Source: Spinellus fusiger (taxonomy: Eukaryota > Mucoromycota > Mucoromycetes > Mucorales > Phycomycetaceae). From it: a stretch of DNA of 64,000 nucleotides. The notes below the pieces were generated by a model. It did not search any database and had not been told where the DNA came from. It saw only the letters and a list, made by a program, of their open reading frames with translations. Position numbers and translations under genes: made by a program. Positions 44,201 to 55,950 of the stretch are shown one piece after another (the stretch's first letter is position 1; each line of letters begins with the position of its first letter). The stretch is taken from contig JALLLS010000123.1 of assembly GCA_025094145.1 (NCBI GenBank), positions 1-64,000 on the forward strand, written 5' to 3'.

Positions 44201-44756
44201 CCTGTTCTTCTCTTCCTTCAATCCTTCCATCTGCTCAGTCGTCAACTGGAAACAGCCCAACTGTAAGTCAAGTCCTCTGAGAAACGTGTGTGTGTGTGCT
44301 TTTTTCTTTCTTATTCACATGTCCATGGGGGAGAGTAGATGCTGTCTTCTTCAGTACCTATTGTGGGCTTATGCAGGACAGATACAGGCACTGCAAGAAG
44401 CGCAAAGACCCTTGCTCGGAGTCTGCCACTGTGCCTGTACGTGACATCCGGTGCACATCTCTTAAAGAAGCAGTCAAGTTTGCCAAACGAGACAATTTGT
44501 TGGGTATTCTTAGTGAAGCCACACCTCTTGTAAGTAGCCATGCACTAGAGTGGAGGAGAAGAGTGGATCTGATGGTGTAAGGGTATAGGTACAGGCACCT
44601 TCTCTGATCAAGACAGTCAAGGAGAGTGGTCTTATTCTTGCTACATTTGGTGAGTTCAATGCTTCTCCACGGTATCGACGGATCCAAGAGTGTTATGGCG
44701 TGGATGCCATGATGATAGACCAATCTGTCTGCTTCAACACACCACAGCAGAGTTAA
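41217..44756 (+). CDS. PHO81: Pho81-type SPX-ankyrin-GDPD phosphate regulator
   Basis: Exons 41217-41222, 41298-41516, 41627-41800, 41846-43948, 44031-44262, 44339-44529 and 44595-44756 are in phase and encode 1028 residues, near the size of Neurospora NUC-2. The first exon is only ATGAAG. Residues 1 to about 200 are an SPX domain (FGKQIQSQQF, HYLDYKGLKKFI, ELNNKGFRKILKKWDK), which senses inositol pyrophosphates. A nine-Ser run at about 201-210 precedes ankyrin repeats at about 285-525 (SCLHIAAMAG, GRTALHYATMKG, GKTALYYAAWEG). The C-terminal 400 residues are the glycerophosphodiesterase-like domain typical of Pho81, probably not catalytic. The known family role is to inhibit the phosphate cyclin-CDK when phosphate is low. 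No break is seen. Confidence 0.93.
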
Positions 44757-45197
44757 CATAATAATAATAATAATAACAACGGACGCCCTACGCTTCCTTC
44801 TGCTCATCCTCCATTTGCTCCCCATTTGCTCCCCATTTGCTCCCCATTTCCCCAGTCTGTTTTCTTTCATTTTCTCCTCTTTCATGTTTCTTTTTATTTT
44901 ATTTTATTTTTATTTTTATTTTTATTTTTTTATATCTATTTTTATATCTATTTTTATATGTAGAATGAGAATAAACATACCAAAAGGCATTGATTAACAA
45001 GGGAAGCTGGTGATTTGTCTGCCCACCTGCCCACCTACACCTACACCTACACCTACACCTACTGCTAATAGGCCTAGGGACATCCACCAAGAATCCCACT
45101 TCGCCCTTTGAATTCTTCATGTGATTGGGACTGACTTTCTTCCCCTACACAAAGGAATCCCCGTGTTTGTTACTTGGGAAACCCTTGCTTTCTTCCT
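44757..45197. other. Intergenic with T-rich and CCTACA tandem repeats
   Basis: TTTTA-type units run from about 44890 to 44960 and a short CCTACA tandem from about 45035 to 45060. The second looks telomere-like in composition but has only a few units and lies between two genes. Nothing else is recognised. Confidence 0.5.
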
Positions 45198-46475
<1,278 letters not shown>

Positions 46476-46560
46476 GGCATAAGAGAAGAAGAGAAGAGTG
46501 ACTAGTTTCTTCTTTTTCTTCTTTTTCTTTATCTCTTGAGGCAAGGAAATAGCCTTGGAA

Positions 46561-46563
46561 GAA

Positions 46564-46594
<31 letters not shown>

Positions 46595-46605
46595 AAAAAA
46601 AAGGA
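46561..46605 (+). repeat. GAAA microsatellite
   Basis: GAAA units followed by an A run in the CBR1-RBM18 spacer. Confidence 0.85.
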
Positions 46606-46713
46606 AAACGGACTGTGGAGAGTAGATTAGGATAAAATCATCAGCAGAGAAAGAAGCACATTCAAAATAAATAGTCACACCTACTTGTCCTACAGTTTCT
46701 ATTTGTTGTTTTA

Positions 46714-47620
46714 ATGACTACACCCACAGCCAACACCAAGGTAATGCAGTGCAGCACAGTGGCCTGAGGACTTATGCCTGTAGAGACTGTACATTAGTAA
46801 TCTAGACACGACGGTGGATGAGTAAGCACACGAGTCGACTGCCTGACACCCTCACCCTACTCAATCCACCCTCCTCACTGTAGATATGCGGTCGTCAAAC
46901 TATTTGAGCCCTATGGAAAGATCACCTTTCTAGATTACATGTTCCACTGGAGTGGACCCAAGAAGGGGAAGCCCCGAGGCTACTGCTTTCTTGAATATGA
47001 AAAGAAGGAGGTATGTCCAAGAGAGAATAAGAATGAAAGAGAGAATAGAATAAGAAGAGGGTTTTTTTTGTTTTTTGTTTCTGGCTGATGTGGAGTGGGG
47101 CCAGGAAGCCTTGAAGGCTATTAGTGCACTGCATGGACGGATTGTCAAGGGAAGACCTCTGGTGGTGTCTTTTGCTCATATGGTAAAGATGTAAGACAGA
47201 GTGGGACCCCATATTCATGCGTAGGGATTGGACAAAGACACCTGCCCAGGAGAGTGCCAACACCCGCAGAGGACAGACATCTACCAACAGCCTCCACCGC
47301 CCCAACACATTCACTATCTTGCGGACACAGAAGATGGCCAGTGCAAGGTAAGGCAGTGTTGTGTGGATGGCGCGGCTCACGCTCGTTGTAGCACGGATGC
47401 CAAGATCAATGCCATTGAACGGAAGCTGGCCATGCTGCAACAGGGCAAAACAACCCCTCTGCCCCGTCTCTCCCACCAGCCAAAGTCCATCCGCTCTTCC
47501 CTGTCTACAGAGGCCACGACCAAGCTCAATCCCAAGCCCAATCCCAAACAGAGCTCCAAGCTCAATCCCAAGCTCAATCCCAAGACAGCCCCCACCAAGC
47601 CTCGCTACAAGCCGTACTAA
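46714..47620 (+). CDS. RBM18: RBM18-like single-RRM RNA-binding protein
   Basis: Exons 46714-46740, 46784-46821, 46884-47010, 47105-47190, 47225-47347 and 47392-47620 give 209 residues in phase. The RRM occupies about residues 9-90: RNP2 is LYISNL and RNP1 is KPRGYCFLEY, followed by ALHGRIVKGRPLVVSFAH. This order and the short basic C-terminus match the RBM18 family. The tail after about residue 150 is rich in Asn-Pro-Lys repeats (LNPKPNPK and similar). RBM18 is poorly characterised; a role in RNA processing is an inference from the RRM. The first exon encodes only nine residues (MTTPTANTK). Confidence 0.85.
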
Positions 47621-48716
47621 AGTGCAGGTGGGGAGGGGTGTCTCCAAGGCGATGCTGTGAAGTGGAGTGTCTTTGTGAAGTGTCTTTGTGGAGTGTCTTT
47701 GTGGAGTGTCTAGGTTGCATGACATCCCCACAGCATGAAATTCCATAGTCTGTTCTGCTCTTCTACCCCTCCACCCTTTGTGGAGAATCCATCTACATCT
47801 GTCTATACATATCTCTATCCTTATCTCTATCCGTATTTCCCATTCTTTCTTTCTTTCTTTCTTTATTTCTTCTTTTGATCTCTTGTACTTATTACGTCAT
47901 GGGCAAAGTAGATACCATGCCATCATGTTCTCTGGTCTTGTGACTCGTGCTGGAGAGAGTGAGAGAGTGAGAGAGTGAGAGAATGAGAGAATGAGTGCTG
48001 GAGAGAATGAGAATGAGAATGAGAATTCCCTTATAAAGAGTGTGGTTGCCTCATTTGTGCTTCCACCATGCTCATCAGGCACATAGGCTGCCCTGTTTTC
48101 CAACGGCCACCCACACAACTGAGAAACAAGAGAGTCTTTTCTTGCAAGAGAAAGACAAATAAAGCATGGTACGCATGCTTGGCAAAGTGTATGATTGGAC
48201 ACACTCCTTGTCCGTGTCTCCTATTGGATGGTTCTATGGAAAGCAAAGGGACCTCATAGGCTGCCCACAAATAACTTTCAACGGATCCATCCTATTAGGA
48301 AATGGGTCTTCCTTATTTAGGAATGTTATCTTACAGTACCACCAAAGTAATTCTCTGAATCAAATCAAAATCCATGCAGACACCTCTGTTTCGGTCTCCG
48401 CCCAATGGAGGAGAGGCACCACTGTGAATGGGGAAAATGAGGGATTCTGTTTCTAGACCCAACCAGTGGAAACGAATGAAATAGCAGGGAAGAGTTATAG
48501 AGAGAGAGTTAGTTAGATTTAGTTATAGAGAGAGTTAGTTAGAGTTAGTTAGAGAGTTAGAAATAAAGAAAAAGAGAGAGAGAGCCTTGTATCTTTTTTT
48601 TTTCTGTCTTTCTCTAACTAACTCTTTTTCTATAACTCTTCCTCTTCCTCTTCTTCCTTCTTCCTTCTTCCTTTCTTCCTTCTCTAATTTATATCTTCTC
48701 TTTCCTGCTATAATAA
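47621..48716. other. Intergenic and 5-prime leader of the bHLH gene
   Basis: TTTC units at about 47845-47870, GAGA units near 47955-48020 and a TTAGTTAGA-type run near 48500-48560 are the only structure seen. A CT-rich tract at about 48600-48690 leads into the bHLH start codon. No gene is recognised. Confidence 0.5.
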
Positions 48717-49971
48717 ATGACAGAGAGAACCCCTTTAAAGCTGAGCAATCCCACCCGATACCATCTGATGGCCCAGGAAAAGCCGTCTGTCTTCTCCAAC
48801 GATCCTCAGGGCATGGACATATTCTCCATGGAAGATACAGTGGACTATGGAGAGAGCTTCTCCCACAAGTTCCTCTCTCCCATGACCTCACCACTGGACT
48901 TTGAGGACCTGGCACCACACACCAGGGCCATGGAGACAGAGACCTCTCCCTCAGAGTACTCTGCCGACTTTTTTTCTCCTCCGTCCTGCATAGGGCCTAT
49001 GGAGATTGTCCACCACAGCACACCCAGTCAAAGCCATGCCACCCATACCACTCTCAGCCATGAAAAGGCACAGTGGATGACACCTACGCCCTCTGCCTAT
49101 TCATTCTACACCCCACCACCTTTTCTTTCTTCTTCTGGTGCTGCCCATACTACAGTGGCTTCTGCTGCTGCTGCTGGTGCCCCTACCACCCACACCACCA
49201 CAACCATGGGAGGGATGGCAATGGGTGGATTTCCCATGTCAGCCCCCGCCACTCTCGGCTATGACCTGGGATCGCACTTTGGCTCGCCCTGTAAAATCAA
49301 TCCAATGACCATGAGTCCACGAGAAACATCCACCCATCCACCCTCACGGAGCTATGAAGAGGATTATGAGACGCAGTTAGTGTAAGCCAATAAGATGAGA
49401 TAAGAAAGAAAAAGAAAAAGAAAGAAAAAGAAAAAAAGAAAGAAAGAAAGAAAGAATCCTTAGTTCCTTCCTATTGTAGGTTGCAGACAATGATGGAGAA
49501 ACGGAGGCGGAGACGAGAATCCCACAATGCAGGTAGAGTGTTCAATAGCAGGACCCCACAAACAAGGGAGGGGAGGGGGATGTGTGTCGTTTTTATTATT
49601 TGATATTTGATATTTGATATTCACTACTCACTACTCACTACTCACTACTCACTACTCACTACTCACTATTCACTATTTTCATATGTCTCTGCTGACTCTG
49701 TTCCTCTGTAGTGGAGCGAAGGAGACGTGAAAACATCAATGACAAAATACAAGAGTTGTGCTCTCTCCTACCAGAAGCCATGTTGGACGAGATTCATCAG
49801 ACAATGAATGCTGCCAATGGTCTTCAGGGCATCAATGCAAAGCCCAACAAGGGTGCTATTCTGCGTAAATCCGTAGACCATATCCGACTGCTCCAAGAAG
49901 AAGCCCATGCCCACCGCCATCGTATTCAAGAATTGGAATCTATTCTAGCCCAAGAGAATCGCACTGCTTAA
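48717..49971 (+). CDS. bHLH transcription factor
   Basis: Exons 48717-49381, 49480-49532 and 49712-49971 encode 325 residues. The DNA-binding domain is at the C-terminus: basic region KRRRRRESHNAVERRRREN, helix 1 INDKIQELCSLLP, a loop of about 30 residues, and helix 2 KGAILRKSVDHIRLL followed by a short Leu/Glu-rich coil. The His-Glu-Arg pattern (H-x3-E-R-x-R) predicts binding to E-boxes of the CACGTG class. The exon 2-3 junction falls inside the basic region. Residues 1-220 are Ser/Thr/Pro/His-rich and probably disordered activation sequence. It resembles USF/TFE-type factors, but the target genes cannot be inferred. The gene is convergent with CAT2, with 238 nt between stops. Confidence 0.9.
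49406..49455 (+). repeat. AAAG microsatellite in bHLH intron 1
   Basis: AAAG and AAAAAG units directly after the donor site GTAAGC of the first intron. Confidence 0.85.
49612..49678 (+). repeat. ACTCACT tandem repeat in bHLH intron 2
   Basis: About eight units of CACTACT preceding the acceptor of intron 2, with a GATATTT run just before. Confidence 0.85.
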
Positions 49972-50209
49972 ACTGGTGTGCTTAGAAATCTCTCTCTTAT
50001 ATTCTCTCATTCTCTCTCTTATATTCTCTCTCTTTTCTTATTCTCTATGTGTATGTCTTTTTTGTTTGTTTGTTTGTTTTAATGCAAGACACCCTTGTTA
50101 TATCTCCTCTTCCTTCCTTTTTTTATAGTTCAAACACTTGTTCAATATATATGTATTCAACCTGTAGAGTGTGTTCTGTCGGCTCTAGTCAATAGAGTCA
50201 ATAGAGTCT

Positions 50210-52403
50210 TTATAGCTTGGCTTCTACAGGCACCTCTGTCAAGAGAATGTCTCTCAGATCATTGGCAGCATCCTCAAGACACTGCTTGAACTGACGTGTG
50301 CCATTGATGTACTTTTTGCCATGCACCTCAAGATCCTTCACACTGGCCACATTGAACTGAAGACTGTTGTTCTTGATGATGTAGGCCACGCCAAACCCAT
50401 CATTCACGACCTGTCCCCAGCCATACCCATCAAAGTGCTCAGACGACAGCTGGGAGGTGGACAGGTACCAGTGACTCGAGTAGGCATTGGCAGGGTCTGT
50501 GAACAGCGCAGGCTTGGGCTCTCCAGGCAGGAGCGAGTTCTTGAGACCAAATAGGTGGCGGTCCACGCCCTGGCCATTGACAGCGGCCCCCATGTAGGCC
50601 CCCTGGGAGGCAATGGCAGCACGGAACCCAGCAATCTTGGCCTCGGTACTGGCATGAGGGTCCTCCATGACCTTGCAAAAGTGGACCGACGCAGTGCTGA
50701 CGGACCGACAGGTCTCTGTGCGTCCTCGCTGGAACTTGCGGGTCTGGCCAGACTCATAGGTGGGGCGGTTCACACCAAACATCTTGTAGTAGGCCAGTTG
50801 GATGACCATCTGTGCGAATCCGTCGGGAGACGACTTGAACTTTTTGATCTGCTGCTTGCCGAATGCATTGTAGGCCAGCACCGTCAGGTCGTGTCGGTCA
50901 ATCAGTGCATCAAAGCTGTCTTCTGCTGTCTTGATGGCCTGTTCTATGGCTGGGGTGAGGTGGAAGCTGAGCTGGCTGGGGGCAGGAAGCGTGCGGGTGG
51001 AGTGGCCGTGCTGGACGGTGTTCTGGGCCAGTCTAGTAGAAACAAGGTAAGAAAACCAACCTGCCTCCATCCATCGACGGATCTTCCCTCTCTCCCCCCC
51101 CTCTCTCTCTCCTATATATATACATCTCTTCTTTTTCTCTAGCTGCACCTTACCCATGCGTAATGTACTCATTCAGACGGCAGGTGGTGGTGCCGTCCAT
51201 GCAAGAGTGTTCTCCTGTGAACCCGGCCTTGCCATTCTCAAACACAACAAACTGGAGAGGCTTGTCAAAGAAGCGGTTGCGGCCATCCCCGTGCCAGCAT
51301 GCACGCGAGGCCTCATCCCGGGTCACTGGGCTCTGGTCGTCCAGGCACACCACAAACGACGCCGACTCGATGATGTCCATGGCTTTCTTGTTGGCACTGT
51401 TCTTGAGCAACAGAGCACGGTCGGTTGTCCAGCAGTCGCGGTTGTTGGCAGTCAGGACACCCAGAGCAGGACCCTTGTCGGTGCCTGCCAACTCAATGAC
51501 ACGCTCGTACTGGGCCTGGAGCTCGTGGGTGGAGAGGGGTCTTCCCTCGTGCACAGTGGGGACTGTGTAGAACTTGTTCTTGCGGATAACAATCACGTGG
51601 TTGTTGGCTAGTGGGTCGGACTGTGTTTCATAGTCGGAGGGCTTGTGGGGGATGCGGCAGTTGTTGAACATGTATTTGTAGGAATCCATGCACATGGGCT
51701 CACCCTTGGCATATTCAGGCTCAAGCGTCTGTCTGGAAAGAGAGAGAAAAGAGGCAAATCAGAGACCAGAGACCAGAGACCAGAGAAAGGGAAAAAGGGA
51801 AAAAAGAAACTTACTCCAGCACGGCCTTTTTGAATTCAAGAGCGGCTGTGGTAATGGCAGCAGCACGCTGGGCAGGGAGTTTACGGAGCTTGTCGTCCTT
51901 GTAGACAAAAAAGTAGCTGACGTAGATCACAACAGGGTCTCTGTAGCCCATGTAGGCCTGGTCCAGCCACCAGTCCTCCATCCAGTTGACGACAGAGGGG
52001 TCGTTGGCCTTGGCAAGGAGACGTTCCTGGAGCTTCTCTCCAACTCCTCCAGGAGCCTCGAATTCCTGGACAGCCTTGTGTGTGTGGGAGTAGTCCTCGT
52101 CACTGAGCAGGGGACGGACAGTCTCGAGGTACTTTTGGAGGGTTGTCTGGAGAGCAGGCACAGGCAGCTTGGGCAGGTTGTTCTGGTATCGAAGCATGGG
52201 GTTTGCCTGGGGGTCTGCGGGTGTTTTGGGGATTTTAACTGTGGCCAGTGTACGGCGGGAGGTTTGCTATGGTTGAGTGTGCATGTGAGTGTGTTTGTTA
52301 TTGCTGACTGCTCTTTCTCATTAGTCCATGGACACATGCCACTCACACTTGCAAGACGTGGACCCATTCTAGACATGTTGGCTTGGAATACTCTCATGGA
52401 CAT
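50210..52403 (-). CDS. CAT2: Carnitine O-acetyltransferase, dual-targeted
   Basis: Four minus-strand exons (52347-52403, 51815-52266, 51154-51732, 50210-51032) encode 636 residues. The enzyme moves acetyl groups between CoA and carnitine so that they can cross organelle membranes. The catalytic His is in EHSCMDGT at about residue 344; NRFFDKPLQF and STSQLSSEHFDGYGWG are family signatures. The N-terminus has Arg, Ser and no acids (MSMRVFQANMSRMGPRLASQTSRR), the form of a mitochondrial presequence. The last residues are AKL, a canonical type-1 peroxisomal signal. Met10 and Met13 provide downstream starts that would shorten the presequence. This matches yeast Cat2 design. CRC1 lies 230 nt upstream on the same strand. 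Confidence 0.95.
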
Positions 52404-52633
52404 GTTTTAATCAAATCAACAAGAAGAACAAGAAGAACAAGAACAAGAAGAACAAACAAGAAAGAGAGAAAGAGAAAAGAAGCAAGTCAAGATGTCTATT
52501 TGAACAAGAGCGGAGCACCAAAAGGATCCTTGGTGTCAGCAGAATTACAAAAAGGAACAATAAAACATAAACATAAAAGGGGAAGGACCGGCAAAACATT
52601 CTCCCACCGTCCACCGTCCACCGTCAGACCCAC

Positions 52634-53620
52634 CTAAAAGACATAGTTCATGGCCTGCATGGAATACTCCACACCGAGAAAGGTGGCTGCATTGGCTGGG
52701 AAGGCTCTCAGCATGGCAGGACCCAGTCCCTTGAACAGAGCACGAGGCCCATCCGTCTTGACAGTCTTTCTCAGACAGTCGAGCAGCCCGGTGTAGGTGC
52801 CAGCAGGTGCAGACTGGAGACGGGACTTTAGGACATCAGGAGGAATGGCAATGGTCCACATGGCCACACCCGCCATACCACCTGCAAAAAGAACAGCCCC
52901 CATGTTGAGGTCCTCGGGACGAGTGCCCTCGGGTGTCAGGGCCTTCTTGACCAGTTCATAGGCAACAAAGTAGGCAGCCGATCCAGGAGAGTCACGCAGC
53001 AGAGTGGCTCCAGTGCCTCTGAAGATGGAGCGCACACCGCCCTCCTTGTACAGCTGGCGCACAACATCCAAGGGCCCCTTGTACTGCACTCCCTGGCCCT
53101 GGCCCTGCACCTGCATCAGCACCTTGACTCGCTCAGAGGGAGCCATGAAGAGGGTGGTGGGGACAGCAGAAAAGGCACCAGCAGCTGTGATTTCTGCCAG
53201 AGTGAGGGTCTTGCTGTCGTCTGTCTTGAGAGAGAACATGATCTTCTTGCCCAGGTCATAGGAAAAGAAGCTGACGGCAAAGATGGGAGTGACACTGGCC
53301 AGGGGAGTGGCCATGCCTCGGTAGAGACCAGTGAGACCGTCCTTGGCTACAATCTTGCGGAAGCAGTCAAAGGTGTTTTTGTACACACCCTCTGTTGTCT
53401 GGAGACGCACCTTGACAAGATCAAAGGGTTGTCTTTGGAGCAGAGTGAGTGGTGTATTGAAGAAAGAGAAAAGGAAAGGGGTGGTTGCCATGACACCAGA
53501 AAAAAGAAAAGAAAAGACTTACCCAACCATCACAGAGGCCATGCCACCAAATCCACCCGAGAGAAATGACTTTACAGAGGAAGCAGTGGTTGTGGTGGGG
53601 ATCTTGGGTTCTTCAGACAT
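52634..53620 (-). CDS. CRC1: Mitochondrial carnitine/acylcarnitine carrier
   Basis: Two minus-strand exons (53523-53620, 52634-53432) encode 298 residues, the usual size of an SLC25 carrier. Three repeats carry the carrier signature: PFDLVKVRLQT, APSERVKVLMQVQ (Ser-Glu variant) and PPDVLKSRLQS, each followed by a G-containing second helix. The RAFPANAATFLGVEY ending and SGGFGGMASVMVG in the first helix match the carnitine/acylcarnitine branch (yeast Crc1, human SLC25A20). It exchanges acylcarnitine for carnitine across the inner mitochondrial membrane. Directly downstream on the same strand is CAT2, whose product makes or consumes its substrate. Confidence 0.9.
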
Positions 53621-54047
53621 GGCAGTTTCAGACACAAACAACAACAAAGGGGGGGGGAGACTGACAAGAACAGGTATTAAAAAGAAGGAACAGAGGATGA
53701 TTTAAAATAAAATAAAGGCTTGTCTTTAGAAACTGGTCTTTAACTTGATATTATTATTTTTTGTCTCTTATTCACGTGCAGAAGAGGGTTTGTAATTGAA
53801 ATGACATAAGCAATACATGTAGTAATGCCGCACTGTATAAATATTCTAAGCGACAAAGATAATATAAAGAAGAAGAATAAAAAATAGAATAAAAAATAGA
53901 ATAAAAAAGGGTAATAAAAGAGTGGAAAATGGTATATAGGACTTGATTAATGAAACAAGTGCATTGGTTGTAAACAATAGGAAAATAAGAAAAAGAAAAT
54001 AAGAAGAAAAAGAAAAAAAAAGACATGCATTCAAAAGGAGTTTTTTT

Positions 54048-54139
54048 TTATCGACATTGCCAGATCTTGATCGTTTGGTCAACACTGCCTGTAGCCACCA
54101 CAGGACTGATGTTGCAGTACCTATTTACACCCACACCAA

Positions 54140-54186
<47 letters not shown>

Positions 54187-55759
54187 ATAAGCAATGGGTG
54201 AAGGGCCATGGGATAGAACACAGAGGACTTACGATAGACATGTCACAAAGTGGGCATGGGCTTCGAGTGTTTTCATGCACCTTCCTGTCGTGAGGTCCCA
54301 TATCTTGAGGGTCTTGTCGTCCGAGGCACTGAGCAGGTACTTGCCACTGGGATGGAACACCAGCCCACGCACCCAGTTATCATGCCCCACCTGCCACCAC
54401 ACACGCCTATGAGCCACACTCCCATGCCTCCCATGCCTCCCATGCTGGTGTGCTTACCAGTGTATGTAGCAACTGGCCACTGCTGTCCCATAGCTTGATG
54501 GTCTTGTCTCTTGATCCTGTGGCAAGGTAGTGTCCAGGCACAGGCTCCCTTGTTTTTGACTAGGGATCCGCTGTCGTTAGTGCTGCTCTGTCCTGGTGGA
54601 TTACCTCATCCCCAATCAGTGCCTGGATGGGCGCGTAGGCATTCAGAGGCGCAAACACAGCACACTCCACCACATGCTCATGGCCACGGATGTCCACCTT
54701 GGTCTCTCCTGACTGTGTGTCCCAGAGGCGTGCTGTCTATCTCACCCATGGAAGAGGGTCAGGCCACCCACTCTTCACTAGAGCACCAGAGCACTAGAGC
54801 AGAACAGACTTACCTGGTCATTGGAGGCAGTCACCAGCCATCGACCATCCTCACTGCACGACACAGACCTCACCCACTCCAGATGGCCCACAAGCGTCTT
54901 GACACAGTAGCCAGAGGTAAAGTCCCACAACTTGATGGTCTTATCACGTGAGCACGAGACAATCTTGTCCCCTAGAGGCAGAAACCCAACGCACGACACA
55001 CTGTGATCATGGCCATAGAGTGTTTTGATGCACTTGTAGTCATTGTTGACATCCCACACCTTGATGGACAGATCAGCAGAACACGACACTGTTTCCTGTG
55101 TCAGTTCGAATCAACCGCCCTCTGCGCTTACCCAGATAGTTGCCCTTGGGGTCAAACGCCACATCCTGGACAGCCTTGGTGTGTCCCTTGAGCGTGCGTT
55201 CAAAGTCACCTGACTCGTAATCCCATATCTTGATGGTCGTGTCTTCAGAAGCAGAGGCAAGGATCTGATAAACAGGGTGGAAGGTCAGACGAGTGATGGG
55301 GTTTCTGTGCCCTGTTAGGCTATGTCTTTCTGGGGGGCGTGGAATCCAGTCCACAGAACTCGTTGCCCTTCGAACAGGTGCATTGTTTAGCTCTTCTTGC
55401 ATATGTGCTGTCTTGGTCTCCAGCTCCATAATCTAATAGAGATTGTGTGTTTAGGTGTGTTTAGGTGTGTTTAGGTGTGTGGGTCATGGCTGTCTGCTAC
55501 AGAAAGACAGACGGGCTTACCTTTTTCTGAAGACGGATAACAGATGTCCACTTCTTCTCCAACAGTCCAGCGTACTTTTGCTTGGGATCGCAAATAAACT
55601 CCTGGTTCTGTGTCTCATGCTTAAGAGCATTAAAGGACTCTGAGAATCCACTAGCGTTTAAATAGTCGAGAATAGCCTTGTGTCTGTTCCTATGAGTCGT
55701 GTTTGTTTTCTCATCACTTACAATTCATCTCGTTGGCGCTCAGACAAAATACTGGTCAT
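54048..55759 (-). CDS. PAC1: LIS1/PAC1 dynein regulator (LisH, WD40)
   Basis: Eight minus-strand exons (55722-55759, 55521-55683, 55132-55432, 54814-55088, 54605-54736, 54458-54559, 54233-54390, 54048-54120) are in phase and encode 413 residues, the size of human LIS1. Residues 1-40 form the LisH dimerisation motif ([20 protein letters not shown]), followed by a coiled coil ending near EELNN, then seven WD40 repeats with the typical endings IKIWDY, IKVWDV, IKLWDF, ARLWDT, IKLWDS, LKIWDL and IKIWQ. It binds the dynein motor and is needed for nuclear migration in hyphae. No break is seen. Its promoter region holds a GC-rich palindrome at 55930-55950. Confidence 0.95.
54136..54190 (+). repeat. 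CA dinucleotide repeat in PAC1 intron 7
   Basis: About 20 CA units inside the last intron of the LIS1/PAC1 gene. Confidence 0.95.
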
Positions 55760-55929
55760 GGTAGATGAACAACAGCACGAAGCGGACTCTATTTGACTTG
55801 CCTACAAAAAGGAAAAGGAAAAAAAAAGGAAAAAAAAAAGAGAGAGAGAGAGAGAGAGATTAGAGAGAGAAAAGAAACAAAGAATGGCAACGAACGAGCC
55901 AATCATCCTTCGCTCTTCATTTGGGCCTG

Positions 55930-55950
55930 TCACCTTGACGCGTCAGGTGA
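55930..55950. promoter_or_regulatory. Palindrome with TGACGCGTCA upstream of PAC1
   Basis: TGACGCGTCA at 55936-55945 is a perfect 10-bp palindrome containing ACGCGT, extended to near-palindromic TCACCT...AGGTGA arms. It lies about 177 nt upstream of the PAC1 start, with a second GCGCGTCACG at about 55967-55980. ACGCGT is the MluI cell-cycle box in yeasts; use here is inferred. Confidence 0.35.

Noticed and set aside
45024..45065. Telomere-like CCTACA repeats
   Set aside because: Only a few units lie between two intact genes; most likely a microsatellite.
51156..51611. Plus-strand open frames over CAT2 exon 3
   Set aside because: Antisense shadows of the carnitine acetyltransferase; no independent start context or homology.
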